From positions 1 through 59,067 of the forward strand of contig CAUGNZ010000011.1 of assembly GCA_959601045.1 (NCBI GenBank): a stretch of DNA of 59,067 nucleotides, in the 5' to 3' direction. The notes below the pieces were generated by a model that saw nothing but the letters and a program-made list of their open reading frames with translations, did not search any database and had not been told where the DNA came from. The stretch comes from an uncultured Collinsella sp. GTDB lineage: Bacteria; Actinomycetota; Coriobacteriia; Coriobacteriales; Coriobacteriaceae. Positions 9,231 to 17,214 of this stretch are shown here, piece after piece; within the stretch, counting starts at the first letter, position 1; every line of letters starts with the position of its first letter. The translations under genes and the position numbers were made by a program.

Positions 9231-10099
9231 GATTCCGCTCCTTGCCCGTCCGTCGTCGCCCCCGCCTTGTACTTGCCCACAATGCGCTCAATCGTGCCAT
9301 CTCGATCCATCTCGAACAGCACGGTATTGAGGTTTTTGACGTACTCCCCCTCATAGCCGTCCTTAAACGCGACGCCAAGGTCAACCGTCATAACGTTGTC
9401 AGCGAACACGCAGTAAAGGCCGGGATACTGGGCGACAAGTCGATCAAGCGGCTGAACGTCCGCCATCCAACAGTCGACATACCCTTTGGCGAGGGCGGCT
9501 TTGCAGAGCTCGGCAGAACCGTACGATTTGATTTGCACGTCCGGCGAGATTTCCAGATCCCCTGCGAGCAATCGGCGTTCGCTCACCGAGCCCGCAATCA
9601 CCGCGATGGTCTTGCTTCTATCGAGAGACGCCAAACCCTTGATACCACTCGTTTTCTTGGCGGCAACCGAGACTGTCACGGTCAGATACGGCTCAGTCCA
9701 GTAATAATCGTCTTCGCGATAATTGGGCGAATAGTCGCACCACAGACAATCGATATCGCCGTTTTTGAGCAGGCGATCGCGATCATTCCAAGATATGTCA
9801 ACAAATTGCGGTTTGATTCCAGCACGCTTGCAGGCCTCGCGGGCGATATCGATATCGATACCGGCGTAGTCGCCTGTGGTATCAACATACACATAGGGAT
9901 CGTTATCCGTAACGCCGATTTTAAGTACCGGGAGATCTTTATCGGCTTCGCTCGATGAGGTAGAGCTGCTTCGAACGGTATACGTCAGGGCGACCGCACA
10001 AACGGCAACAAGGAGTATGAGCACGGACGAGACGATGGCGCCTCGTTTGATACGTCTGGGCACACGGCTCTTTTCATCGAAACAGCAGATAAGGTTCAT
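9227..10099 (-). CDS. Membrane-anchored family-3 solute-binding protein
   Basis: About 290 aa. A basic N-terminus (RRIKRG) is followed by one hydrophobic segment (about residues 20-42) acting as anchor or uncleaved signal. A periplasmic amino-acid-type binding domain follows (LKIGVTDNDPYVY, GDYAGIDIDIAREACKR, SERRLLAG, FEMDRDGTIERIVGKYK). No ABC permease or ATPase is adjacent; instead the stop overlaps the start of a GGDEF membrane protein (ATGA), so a sensing role is more likely than transport. The open frame reaches up to 10156, but those first codons lie inside a terminator hairpin, so ATG 10099 is preferred. Confidence 0.85.
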   Translation of the reverse strand: MNLICCFDEKSRVPRRIKRGAIVSSVLILLVAVCAVALTYTVRSSSTSSSEADKDLPVLKIGVTDNDPYVYVDTTGDYAGIDIDIAREACKRAGIKPQFVDISWNDRDRLLKNGDIDCLWCDYSPNYREDDYYWTEPYLTVTVSVAAKKTSGIKGLASLDRSKTIAVIAGSVSERRLLAGDLEISPDVQIKSYGSAELCKAALAKGYVDCWMADVQPLDRLVAQYPGLYCVFADNVMTVDLGVAFKDGYEGEYVKNLNTVLFEMDRDGTIERIVGKYKAGATTDGQGAES

Positions 10100-10128
10100 T
10101 TTATTACCAGGGGGCCAGTGCGGCAGTG

Positions 10129-10162
10129 AAAAAAGCGCCTTGCCCAAAACGGGCAAGGCGCC
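10129..10162 (-). terminator. Rho-independent terminator
   Basis: GCGCCTTGCCC/GGGCAAGGCGC stem with AAAAC loop, followed by TTTTTT on the minus strand. It lies about 30 nt before the binding-protein start and insulates it from upstream transcription. Confidence 0.88.
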
Positions 10163-10335
10163 AATGGTTGAACTGCATCCGCAGGCGGTCGAATTAGGTC
10201 AACCCTACTCGAAGCTCAGCTGCTCCCGAATGCACCCCCGACCGCTGCCTCGTTCAGGCCGTTGGCGCCGACCGCGTATCTGGCGGTTTCCGACGCGCCG
10301 CACTGCACGCGACACACGGGCTGAAGTCTTTAACG
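10163..10335 (-). other. Segment between two terminators, possible 33-codon ORF
   Basis: About 170 nt between two same-direction terminators. On the minus strand a GTG at about 10313 opens a 33-codon frame ending AVGGAFGSS-stop with high GC at third positions, but no ribosome-binding site is seen. It may be a degenerate gene end, a small RNA or a tiny gene; I do not recognise it. Confidence 0.25.
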
Positions 10336-10403
10336 TAAAAGCCCCGTTGGTAAAACGAGTTACCAACGGGGCTTGGACTGAAAGGTCGCGCTTCAACGAG
10401 AGG
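10333..10403 (-). repeat. Terminator-bearing repeat, copy 1 (3' of the Ig-domain gene)
   Basis: About 70 nt with high identity to 13936-14004. The hairpin AAGCCCCGTTGGTAA/TTACCAACGGGGCTT (10339-10374) is followed by TTTT on the minus strand and acts as terminator of the surface-protein gene. The shared sequence extends beyond the stem into the 3' UTR (CTTTCAG.CCAAG and GTTGAAGC blocks), pointing to common descent. Confidence 0.85.
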
Positions 10404-10409
10404 GGCGCC

Positions 10410-13400
10410 CTAGCGCTCGAGATGTTTGCGCATAAGCGCGAAGGCAATCAGCGAAGCGCCGACAACGGCCATAATAAAGGCGACAGCAAGGGCCTGGTCG
10501 CCCGTGTTGGCGAGCGTACCCTTAGTAGTCTTAGCAGACTTTTTGGTTACCTTGGTCGTCGTCTGCTGACCGGGCTGGGACGGCGTCGCGGGCTGAGTCG
10601 GCTCCCCCTTGGCCTCCTCGCCCGTCACCACGTACGTCGAGAAGTGGCTCGTTCGGAAGCAGAGGTAGTCGCCCTCGGTCCACGTATCCATAGCCTGAGT
10701 GGAACCATCCTCGGCAACGTAGAGCACCTTGAGATTGGTGAGCGCCTTCATGGCAGCAGTCATCTTGACACGGACGATGAAGGACATGCCTTCGTAGTCC
10801 TCGATAACCTCGCCGTCCTTGAGAAGCTTGATATCGAGCTTATCGGCAACCTTGGTACTCCCCTGCTCAAGGCCGGAAATCGTAGCATTGGCGGCGTCGG
10901 TAAGATTTGTCGGTTCCTCGACCACAAGAGAGACGCTGTTGTTCTGGGCAATGCCGGCAGCGGCATTGTTCTCGGCGCTTACGCTAACGTCCGTTCCGTC
11001 GCTACCCGCAACGCCCGCAATGGTCCTCGCCGCCACAGTAACGGTACAGGTCGTTGTTTTGTCACCACAGGTGGCGGTGATCGTGGCGGTACCGGCCTTA
11101 AGCGGCGTCACGACGCCGTCTTTGACCGTAGCGATCGACGAGTCGCTGGAGGCCCAGCTCACCGTCGTATCATCTGCATCGGCAGGACTCACCGTTGCGG
11201 AGAGCTTTACGGAGGCATCACCGACGGTAAAGGACAGGCTCGTCTTGTCGAGCTCGACTTTCTGGACGGGGTTGGTCACGGTCACCGAGACGGTTTGGGA
11301 GAGCGATTCTGCAGTAATGACAAATGAGCCAGAACCGGTCTTGAGGGCGGTAACGGTGTAGGAGCCATCGCCGTTGTCGACAACCTTAAACGCCTTCGAA
11401 GCGCCCGTGTTATCCAGAGCAAGCTTGGTCTCGTCGACCTCGCCCGCAAGGGCTCCAACAAGAGAAATCTTCACGGTGCGCTCTTCGCCCTTCTTGAGGT
11501 TAAGAGCGGTCTGGTCGACCGTAAGGTTCGTTGCGGGGTTGGAAACAGTCACCGCGCAATCCTGAGAATAGGTGCTATCTTCGGTCGAAGCAGTGATGGT
11601 TGCGGCGCCCTTGGAAACAGACGTCACTTTGCCGGTTTGATCGACCGTAGCGACGCTGTCGTTACTGGACTTCCAGACAACCGTCTGGTCAGCCTCCGCG
11701 GGAACGACCGTTGCCTTAAGCTGCTCGGTTGCAGCGCCCACAAGCGTGACCTTCTGCTTATCGAGTGTGATACCCGTTGCAGGTTGAATAACCGTCACCT
11801 TGCACGTGGCGCTATACTCGCCGTCCTCAGTGGTAACGGTGATCGTGGCAGCACCGGCCTTGACCGGGGTCACGACGCCGTCCGCAACCGTGGCGACCTC
11901 CGGGTCGCTCGAAGACCAGGACACATTCTTATTCGTTGCATTGTTGGGCTCAACCGTTGCGGTCAACGTCGAGGGCTCACCGCCCACAGCAAGCTTAAGA
12001 TTCGACGCGCTGAGACTGACGCTCGAGACCCTTACTACCGGAGTGGTTACCGTAATTGTATCCGTGGTTGCAGAGACTCCATCAACTGTTGCCGTGATCG
12101 TGGCATTACCGTCACCGACAGCGATAACAAGACCGTTGCCATCGACGGTAAGGACGCTCTCGTTAGAAGAGGACCAGACAACCTTACTGGCCTTATCGTC
12201 AGGGGAAACCTTTGCCTTCAACTGCTGAGTCGTGCCCTTGTCCATAGATGTTGAGTAACCATCCGTAATGGAGACCGTAGTTTTTGCAGGTTCCTCGCCC
12301 GGCTTGACGACGTGAACGGTCATAGTGTCGCAGAGACGACCACCCAAGTACATTGAAACCGTTGCATCGCCGTAACTATGAGGCACTAAATACCCCAAGT
12401 AACTGCCACCATTAAACATCGGTCCTTTTACCTCGAGGACATCGGGATTATCTGAAGTGAAAGAATACTTTGCGCCGGCATAGGAGTCCATCAATTCCTC
12501 AGCGCTTTTGCTCAGCACGCCCTTTGGATATTCAAACCCCCTGTCACATTCCAGCCAAAGCCAATCTTTGGATATACTATCTGAACTGACCTCACAGGGA
12601 AATGTATAATCGCTCGACACAAACTTAGCCTTCGAAAGGCTCACTTCCGCAGGGTCGACAACCTCTATCTCAAAGGGATGGTCATTGCCAAGGCCATCAC
12701 GAGCATGAGCCTTAACGGTGCCAGGCTTTATTGCCTTAAACGAGTTTTCACCATCGGTAAGCTCAACAACATCGCTGCTTTCTAGAGAATAGGTTACAGA
12801 GCTAACGAGCGCATCCCAATGTGCACGCTGGCATGCCTTCAGTGCTTCATTTGGGGAAACGTTGAGAATGGCAGAAAGATAAGAGCTGTCCCCAACCAGC
12901 ATCTTTTGTTTTTTGTTCCCACGCTCATTGAATCCAGGCTCCTGATTCTCGGTTACAACATCACATAACTTCTTCGTCTCGGTCTCGCCGTTGCAATAGT
13001 CGACAAGAACCTTGGCCTCTTTTGCATCTTTCGCCAACGCCTCGAGTTGCAAAGAAGCGCTTAGCTCAGAAGTTCCATATGAATAATAATTCGAATTCAC
13101 CCTTGCCTGAACTTTGGAATCCTTTGAGGGATCTTCCTTTATTTCAAAATATGTAGCCGCACGGGTCTCGTCCTTGGGGCGAACGTAAACTGTCCCCTCT
13201 AGCAATGCATAGTGCGTGTTCCCGCATTTTTGCGGACAATCATCCGTGTAACCCAGCGTTGCAGTCGTTGTCGTCGCACCGGATTGGTCATAGGATACGA
13301 AACTCACCTTAATTGGATTGACATTAGCCACGCTCTTAATCTTAAGAGAACCGTTTAAACTCTCGTCAGCCCTGCTCTTCATGGTTATAGTCGTTGTGCC

Positions 13401-13751
13401 GACTTTGGTGGGACTAATTGTCAACACCCAATCACGTGATTTATAGCTCACTTTAGCGATATCCTCATCAGACGATGTGATATCGATATCACTAGGGTCA
13501 ATGGGCGCCCATTCGTGATTTTTATTAAAAAAGGAAAGCCTTCCTTTCACCGTCTGTCCAACAGCGACATCAAATTCTGACCACACATCGCCTGTAGACG
13601 AATCGTATGGGAGAAACGATGCACCCATGGAACCATCCTGCGACTCCAGCATGACAGCATCCGCATGCGGGGCGGCCACCGTCAGCCCAAACGTTGCCGC
13701 CGTTAAAGCAACGCAGATGCCTGCGGCTATCCTCCAAAACCCTTTTCTCAT
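10410..13751 (-). CDS. Large Ig-like (Big_2) repeat surface protein with LANTG anchor
   Basis: About 1113 aa. The N-terminal signal peptide (MRKGFWRIAAG, hydrophobic core, cleavage near PHADA) is followed by about 500 residues with weak Ig-like features. Then come five Big_2-type repeats of about 80 residues, recognised by VVWSSSNESVLTV, VSWSSSDPEVATV, VVWKSSNDSVATV and VSWASSDSSIATV strands each ending in ATITAT-like motifs. A further beta-rich domain ends STYVVTG. A Thr/Lys linker leads to LANTG, a hydrophobic helix and RKHLER: a sortase-type cell-wall sorting signal. The product is probably a cell-surface stalk or adhesin. ATG 13751 is chosen because it begins the signal peptide; an in-frame GTG lies at 13796. 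It is flanked by near-identical terminator repeats. Confidence 0.88.
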   Translation of the reverse strand: MRKGFWRIAAGICVALTAATFGLTVAAPHADAVMLESQDGSMGASFLPYDSSTGDVWSEFDVAVGQTVKGRLSFFNKNHEWAPIDPSDIDITSSDEDIAKVSYKSRDWVLTISPTKVGTTTITMKSRADESLNGSLKIKSVANVNPIKVSFVSYDQSGATTTTATLGYTDDCPQKCGNTHYALLEGTVYVRPKDETRAATYFEIKEDPSKDSKVQARVNSNYYSYGTSELSASLQLEALAKDAKEAKVLVDYCNGETETKKLCDVVTENQEPGFNERGNKKQKMLVGDSSYLSAILNVSPNEALKACQRAHWDALVSSVTYSLESSDVVELTDGENSFKAIKPGTVKAHARDGLGNDHPFEIEVVDPAEVSLSKAKFVSSDYTFPCEVSSDSISKDWLWLECDRGFEYPKGVLSKSAEELMDSYAGAKYSFTSDNPDVLEVKGPMFNGGSYLGYLVPHSYGDATVSMYLGGRLCDTMTVHVVKPGEEPAKTTVSITDGYSTSMDKGTTQQLKAKVSPDDKASKVVWSSSNESVLTVDGNGLVIAVGDGNATITATVDGVSATTDTITVTTPVVRVSSVSLSASNLKLAVGGEPSTLTATVEPNNATNKNVSWSSSDPEVATVADGVVTPVKAGAATITVTTEDGEYSATCKVTVIQPATGITLDKQKVTLVGAATEQLKATVVPAEADQTVVWKSSNDSVATVDQTGKVTSVSKGAATITASTEDSTYSQDCAVTVSNPATNLTVDQTALNLKKGEERTVKISLVGALAGEVDETKLALDNTGASKAFKVVDNGDGSYTVTALKTGSGSFVITAESLSQTVSVTVTNPVQKVELDKTSLSFTVGDASVKLSATVSPADADDTTVSWASSDSSIATVKDGVVTPLKAGTATITATCGDKTTTCTVTVAARTIAGVAGSDGTDVSVSAENNAAAGIAQNNSVSLVVEEPTNLTDAANATISGLEQGSTKVADKLDIKLLKDGEVIEDYEGMSFIVRVKMTAAMKALTNLKVLYVAEDGSTQAMDTWTEGDYLCFRTSHFSTYVVTGEEAKGEPTQPATPSQPGQQTTTKVTKKSAKTTKGTLANTGDQALAVAFIMAVVGASLIAFALMRKHLER

Positions 13752-13813
13752 TCCCCTAAGTCCAATCTCTCGTGAAAAAACGCAGCATTCTCCCACACCT
13801 TAAAATTGGCTTA

Positions 13814-13844
13814 AGGATACCCCCCCCCCAACGAGCACTTGCAA
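13814..13844 (-). promoter_or_regulatory. Putative promoter with a 10-G spacer tract
   Basis: On the minus strand, TTGCAA (13839-13844) and TATCCT (13814-13819) are separated by 19 nt, ten of which are an uninterrupted G run (C10 at 13820-13829 on the plus strand). The Ig-domain gene starts about 60 nt downstream. Loss of two G would give the optimal 17-nt spacing. The -35/-10 assignment is inference; the homopolymer is directly visible. Confidence 0.5.
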
Positions 13845-13935
13845 GCTAACGTTTGCCAGAAGGGGCAAATTAACGGCAAGCGACATTTCTGCAATATACC
13901 ATCATCCGCTGAAGTGTGACTTTCCCGACGCTCCC

Positions 13936-14004
13936 ACGCAAAAGCCCCGTTGATAAACGCGTTACCAACGGGGCTTGGGCTGAAAGGCCGAGCTTCAACG
14001 GAGG
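13936..14004 (-). repeat. Terminator-bearing repeat, copy 2 (3' of purB)
   Basis: Partner of 10333-10403. The hairpin AAGCCCCGTTGATAA/TTACCAACGGGGCTT (13942-13976) is followed by TTTT on the minus strand and serves as the purB terminator. Confidence 0.85.
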
Positions 14005-14048
14005 CCGAAAGTAAACTGATCGGTTTGACTTCGTCCCCAATCGATCAG

Positions 14049-15392
14049 TTAGAACTCGAGCTGCTCCAGGCGATCGAAGACTGTGTCGATGCGGGTGAGG
14101 AAGTCCCACGGGTCAAAGATCTCGTCGAGCTTCTCCTGGCTGACGGTGCAGCGCGGATCAGCCTCGAGACGCTCCTTAAAGGTGGGACCGGAGACGCAAT
14201 CCTGCACCTCGTGCCAGGTAGCCATGGCGTTTTCCTGCACGATCGCATAGGCATCTTCGCGGGTGATGCCCGTATCGACGAGGGCCAGCAGGACCTTGGA
14301 GGAGAAGATGAGACCGCGAGTCTTGTTGAGGTTGGCCATCATGCGAGCCGGATACAGCTGCAGGCCGTCGATAACGCGAATGAGACACTGGAACATGTGG
14401 TCGAGCGCGATGAAGCTATCGGCCTGGGCGACGCGCTCGGCAGAGGAGTGCGAAATGTCGCGCTCGTGCCACAGGGCGACATTGTCGAAGGCGACCTGGG
14501 CGTTGGACTTCACGATGCGCGACAGGCCGCAGACCTTCTCCATGGTGATCGGGTTGCGCTTGTGCGGCATGGCGGAGCTGCCCTTTTGACCCTTGCGGAA
14601 CGGCTCCTCGGCCTCAAGCGTATCGGTCTTCTGCAGATTGCGAACCTCGGTAGCGATGCGCTCGCAGGTGGCCGCGGTGGTGGCAAGAACGCCGGCGAGA
14701 TAGGCGTGATGGTCGCGGCTGATAACTTGCGTGGACAGCGGGTCATGAACCAGGCCCAGGTGCTCGCAGACATACTCCTCGACAAACGGCTCGATGGAGC
14801 TGTACGTGCCGACAGCACCCGAGATGGCACCGAAGGCAACATTCTTGCGGGCGTCCTCAAGGCGATCCAGATCGCGCTTGAGTTCCCAGGCCCAAGAGCC
14901 GAACTTCATGCCGAAGGTCATCGGCTCGGCGTGGATGCCATGAGTGCGGCCGGCACAGAGCGTGTTGCGCTCCTCAAAGGCGCGACGCTTGCAAATCTCG
15001 CCGAGCTTCTTGACGTCCTCGATGATCAGGTCGCAGGCCTGGGTGAGCTGGTAGCACAGAGCCGTGTCGCCCAGATCGGAGCTGGTCATGCCATAGTGAA
15101 CCCAGCGGCTGGGCTTGGGGTCGCCCTCGGGAACATCGGCGTCGATGTACTCCTTCATGTTGGTCAGGAAGGCGATGACGTCGTGGCGCGTGACCTCCTC
15201 GATCTCGTCGACCTTTGCCTTCTCAAAGTTAGCATGGTCGCGGATCCACTGGGCTTCGTCTTTAGAAATGCCGATCTTGCCGAGCTCCGCCTGGGCCTCA
15301 CAGGCCAGGACCTCGATCTCCTGCCAAATGGCGTACTTGTTCTCGAGGGAGAAGATGTGTCCCATCTCCGGGCGGGTATAGCGATCGATCAT
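14049..15392 (-). CDS. purB: Adenylosuccinate lyase
   Basis: PurB (447 aa) cleaves fumarate from SAICAR and from adenylosuccinate, acting twice in purine synthesis. Diagnostic features are RYTRPEMGHIFS at the N-terminus, HYGMTSSDLGDT, the catalytic region GRTHGIHAEPMTFG, SGAVGTYSS and the fumarase-superfamily signature GSSAMPHKRNP. The open frame extends upstream, but AGGAG lies 5 nt before ATG 15392 (MIDRYTRPEM), fixing the start. It is transcribed alone toward its own terminator. A truncated tRNA-tailed repeat lies about 100 nt upstream, near where its promoter should be. Confidence 0.97.
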   Translation of the reverse strand: MIDRYTRPEMGHIFSLENKYAIWQEIEVLACEAQAELGKIGISKDEAQWIRDHANFEKAKVDEIEEVTRHDVIAFLTNMKEYIDADVPEGDPKPSRWVHYGMTSSDLGDTALCYQLTQACDLIIEDVKKLGEICKRRAFEERNTLCAGRTHGIHAEPMTFGMKFGSWAWELKRDLDRLEDARKNVAFGAISGAVGTYSSIEPFVEEYVCEHLGLVHDPLSTQVISRDHHAYLAGVLATTAATCERIATEVRNLQKTDTLEAEEPFRKGQKGSSAMPHKRNPITMEKVCGLSRIVKSNAQVAFDNVALWHERDISHSSAERVAQADSFIALDHMFQCLIRVIDGLQLYPARMMANLNKTRGLIFSSKVLLALVDTGITREDAYAIVQENAMATWHEVQDCVSGPTFKERLEADPRCTVSQEKLDEIFDPWDFLTRIDTVFDRLEQLEF

Positions 15393-15494
15393 AGCGGCTC
15401 CTTTTTGGTTATTGGCACGTTGGTCGTAACCCAACCATTGTACCGTGCGCAGGTGCAAGTATGGGCAGCAGGCATTAACCTAACATTTTGGAAT

Positions 15495-15546
15495 TGGAGC
15501 GGGCATGGGGACATCCGCGTATTTGCTTCGCAAATCCGCACCGGCT
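15495..15546 (+). repeat. tRNA-tailed hairpin element, truncated copy
   Basis: 52 nt matching 15626-15677 except for a few bases. It begins TGGAGCGGGCATGGGGAC, close to the tRNA-Gly 3' end read in reverse complement, then the hairpin ATTTGC-TTC-GCAAAT flanked by GCG/CGC. The rest of the element is missing. Confidence 0.8.
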
Positions 15547-15625
15547 TCAGTGGCATACCGAGATCCGGGGAAGTGCGGGAGCAAAGCGGGCTGAATCTAC
15601 CATTCCCGAAATCTTCCTTGCTCCA

Positions 15626-15766
15626 TGGAGCGGGCAACGGGACGTCCGCGTATTTGCTTCGCAAATCCGCACCGGCTGCGGTCGCCTATCGGCGACCTTG
15701 CCTGCTCGCTATAAACGCTTCGCGTTTATTTAACGCTCGCACCCTGTCGGGTTCGAGTCCCGGCAC
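15626..15766 (+). repeat. tRNA-tailed hairpin element, full copy
   Basis: Order on the plus strand: TGGAGCGGGCAACGGGAC (identical to the tRNA-Gly 3' end read from the opposite strand), GTCC, hairpin A (ATTTGC/GCAAAT), hairpin B (GGTCGCC/GGCGACC), hairpin C (ATAAACG/CGTTTAT), then TAACGCTCGCACCCTGT leading into a T-arm mimic, CGGGTTCGAGTCCCG. The same architecture recurs at 58197-58336 next to tRNA-Ser. Confidence 0.75.
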
Positions 15767-15772
15767 TTTATT

Positions 15773-15807
15773 GAAAAAAAAGCACGGCACCGTGATGGTG
15801 CCGTGCT
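15773..15807 (-). terminator. Displaced terminator of tRNA-Gly
   Basis: AAGCACGGCACC/GGTGCCGTGCTT perfect stem followed by TTTTTTT on the minus strand. It lies directly beyond attL, so before integration it would have followed tRNA-Gly. Confidence 0.85.
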
Positions 15808-15818
15808 TGTGCTCTTAA

Positions 15819-15864
15819 CTGGAGCGGGCAACGGGACTCGAAACCGCGAGTGTCAGCTTGGGAA
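15819..15864 (+). repeat. attL: left direct repeat of the integrated element
   Basis: 46 nt identical to 20804-20849 except one base (A for C in the T-stem). It contains the 3' part of tRNA-Gly, from the CCA end to the anticodon loop, but not the 5' half. Confidence 0.92.
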
Positions 15865-15943
15865 TCTTACACGCAAATGTTCAAAGAGATAAAAAGCGTC
15901 GCTATCGTTGCAGGTAAAACGCGCGTTATGTGCCATAATGTGC

Positions 15944-16003
15944 AACGTAGACCAAAGCAGTACACGCTATTTGGTCTACGTTTGGTCTACGTTTTGGTCT
16001 ACG
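15944..16003 (+). repeat. Iterated TTTGGTCTACG sites next to attL
   Basis: Three head-to-tail TTTGGTCTACG motifs (about 15970-16003), preceded by an inverted copy (GTAGACCAAA, about 15946). They resemble integrase arm-binding sites or an operator in front of int. The same motif recurs near attR. Confidence 0.7.
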
Positions 16004-16011
16004 GAGCACGC

Positions 16012-17214
16012 ATGGAATACACGCACTACATAGCCGCGAACCTCGAAAGCAGGGGCGGGAAATACCGCGCGGCGCTGAAATACATCGACGAGGACGGCGC
16101 GAGGAGGAAAACGACCAAAGCCCTCAAGGCCACCGGGAAACGCGCGGCCCAAAAGGAGCTGGAGCAATGGCGCGAGGAGATGGAGGCCGACTGGGGCCAA
16201 AGACAGCGCGAGGGCGCGGCGTTGGCTGTTCTGGGGTTCGAGCCGGAGACGGTGCTTACCGTAGCCGCCTACGTTCGCCGCTATATCGACGGCAAGCGCC
16301 CGAGCATCGACCCGTCAACGTTCAACGAGTACGGGCGTCTGCTCGACAACATCATTTCCCCGCTGCTCGGGGAGGTGGCGCTTTCCGATCTCAACCCGGA
16401 CATGGTGAGGGCGTGGGTCGCCAAGATGGGCGAGACGTATGCCCCCGGCACGATGAAAAAGGCGCTCACACTGCTACGGTCTGCGTGCAATCAGGCCGTC
16501 GATACCGATTTGTTGGGCAAAGACCCGACCCGAGGCGTAAAGCCGCCCAAGGCCGGACGCCCGCGCCCCAACTCGCTTACCGCCGAGGGCGTGCGAACCG
16601 TGCGCGAGGTGCTCAGGGTAGCGGGCATGACGCCCGCCATGCTCGGGGTCAAAATCGCCCTATACACGGGCATGAGGGAGGGCGAGATATGCGGCCTCCG
16701 GTGGGCGAACGTCGATACAGATAGCGGCGTGCTCAAGGTGGAGGACAGCATAGGCCGCGACGGGACGAGGTTCTACGCCAAAGACCCCAAGAACGACGGC
16801 AGCGCCCGCGCGGTGTATTTCGGCTCAGAGCTTGCCGCCGATCTCGTGGCCCGGCGCGAGGAGATGGAGGCCGCCTGCCGTGCCGCGGGCGTGCCGTTCA
16901 CCGGGGCGCTCTACGTGCTCGGGGACATTCGCGGCGGTTTCATGCGCCCCAACACGATTTGGCAGAGGTGGCGCAACCTTGCCGAGGCGCTGGAGCTGAA
17001 AGGGACGAGGGGAACCCGTCCGACGTTCCACGACCTACGCCATACGTTTGCGACCATGGCTGTAGCGGCCCACGTGGACATTAAAGCCATCTCAGCATCT
17101 ATGGGGCACTCGAACGCCGCCATGACGCTCAACATCTACGCCGACGCGACAGCCGAGGGCAAGCAACGCGCGGCCCAGACCATGCAAACCGTTTTGTCGG
17201 GCGGTGAGGCGTGA
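16012..17214 (+). CDS. int: Tyrosine recombinase / integrase
   Basis: 400-aa site-specific recombinase predicted to integrate and excise this element at tRNA-Gly. It has an N-terminal arm-binding-like region (about 1-60), a SAM-like core-binding domain (about 75-175), and a C-terminal catalytic domain with Arg222 (GMREGE), His340 and Arg343 (HDLRHTF), His366 (MGHSN) and nucleophile Tyr376 (NIYADAT), so all key residues are present. The frame opens at 15850, but GGAG lies 6 nt before ATG 16012, after the iterated TTTGGTCTACG sites, and the protein then has a normal integrase length. Its stop overlaps the next gene (TGATG). Confidence 0.96.
   Translation: MEYTHYIAANLESRGGKYRAALKYIDEDGARRKTTKALKATGKRAAQKELEQWREEMEADWGQRQREGAALAVLGFEPETVLTVAAYVRRYIDGKRPSIDPSTFNEYGRLLDNIISPLLGEVALSDLNPDMVRAWVAKMGETYAPGTMKKALTLLRSACNQAVDTDLLGKDPTRGVKPPKAGRPRPNSLTAEGVRTVREVLRVAGMTPAMLGVKIALYTGMREGEICGLRWANVDTDSGVLKVEDSIGRDGTRFYAKDPKNDGSARAVYFGSELAADLVARREEMEAACRAAGVPFTGALYVLGDIRGGFMRPNTIWQRWRNLAEALELKGTRGTRPTFHDLRHTFATMAVAAHVDIKAISASMGHSNAAMTLNIYADATAEGKQRAAQTMQTVLSGGEA

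Larger units (their letters stand above)
15393..15818. other. Gene-free stretch upstream of purB with tRNA-tailed repeats
   Basis: No coding sequence is supported. The stretch carries a truncated and a complete copy of a hairpin/tRNA-tail element (listed separately), the terminator that belonged to tRNA-Gly before the element at 15.8-20.8 kb separated them, and the purB leader. Confidence 0.7.

Noticed and set aside
10205..10447. 80-codon minus-strand frame running through the terminator of the Ig-domain gene
   Set aside because: It crosses a strong terminator hairpin and overlaps the anchor-coding end; no start signal.
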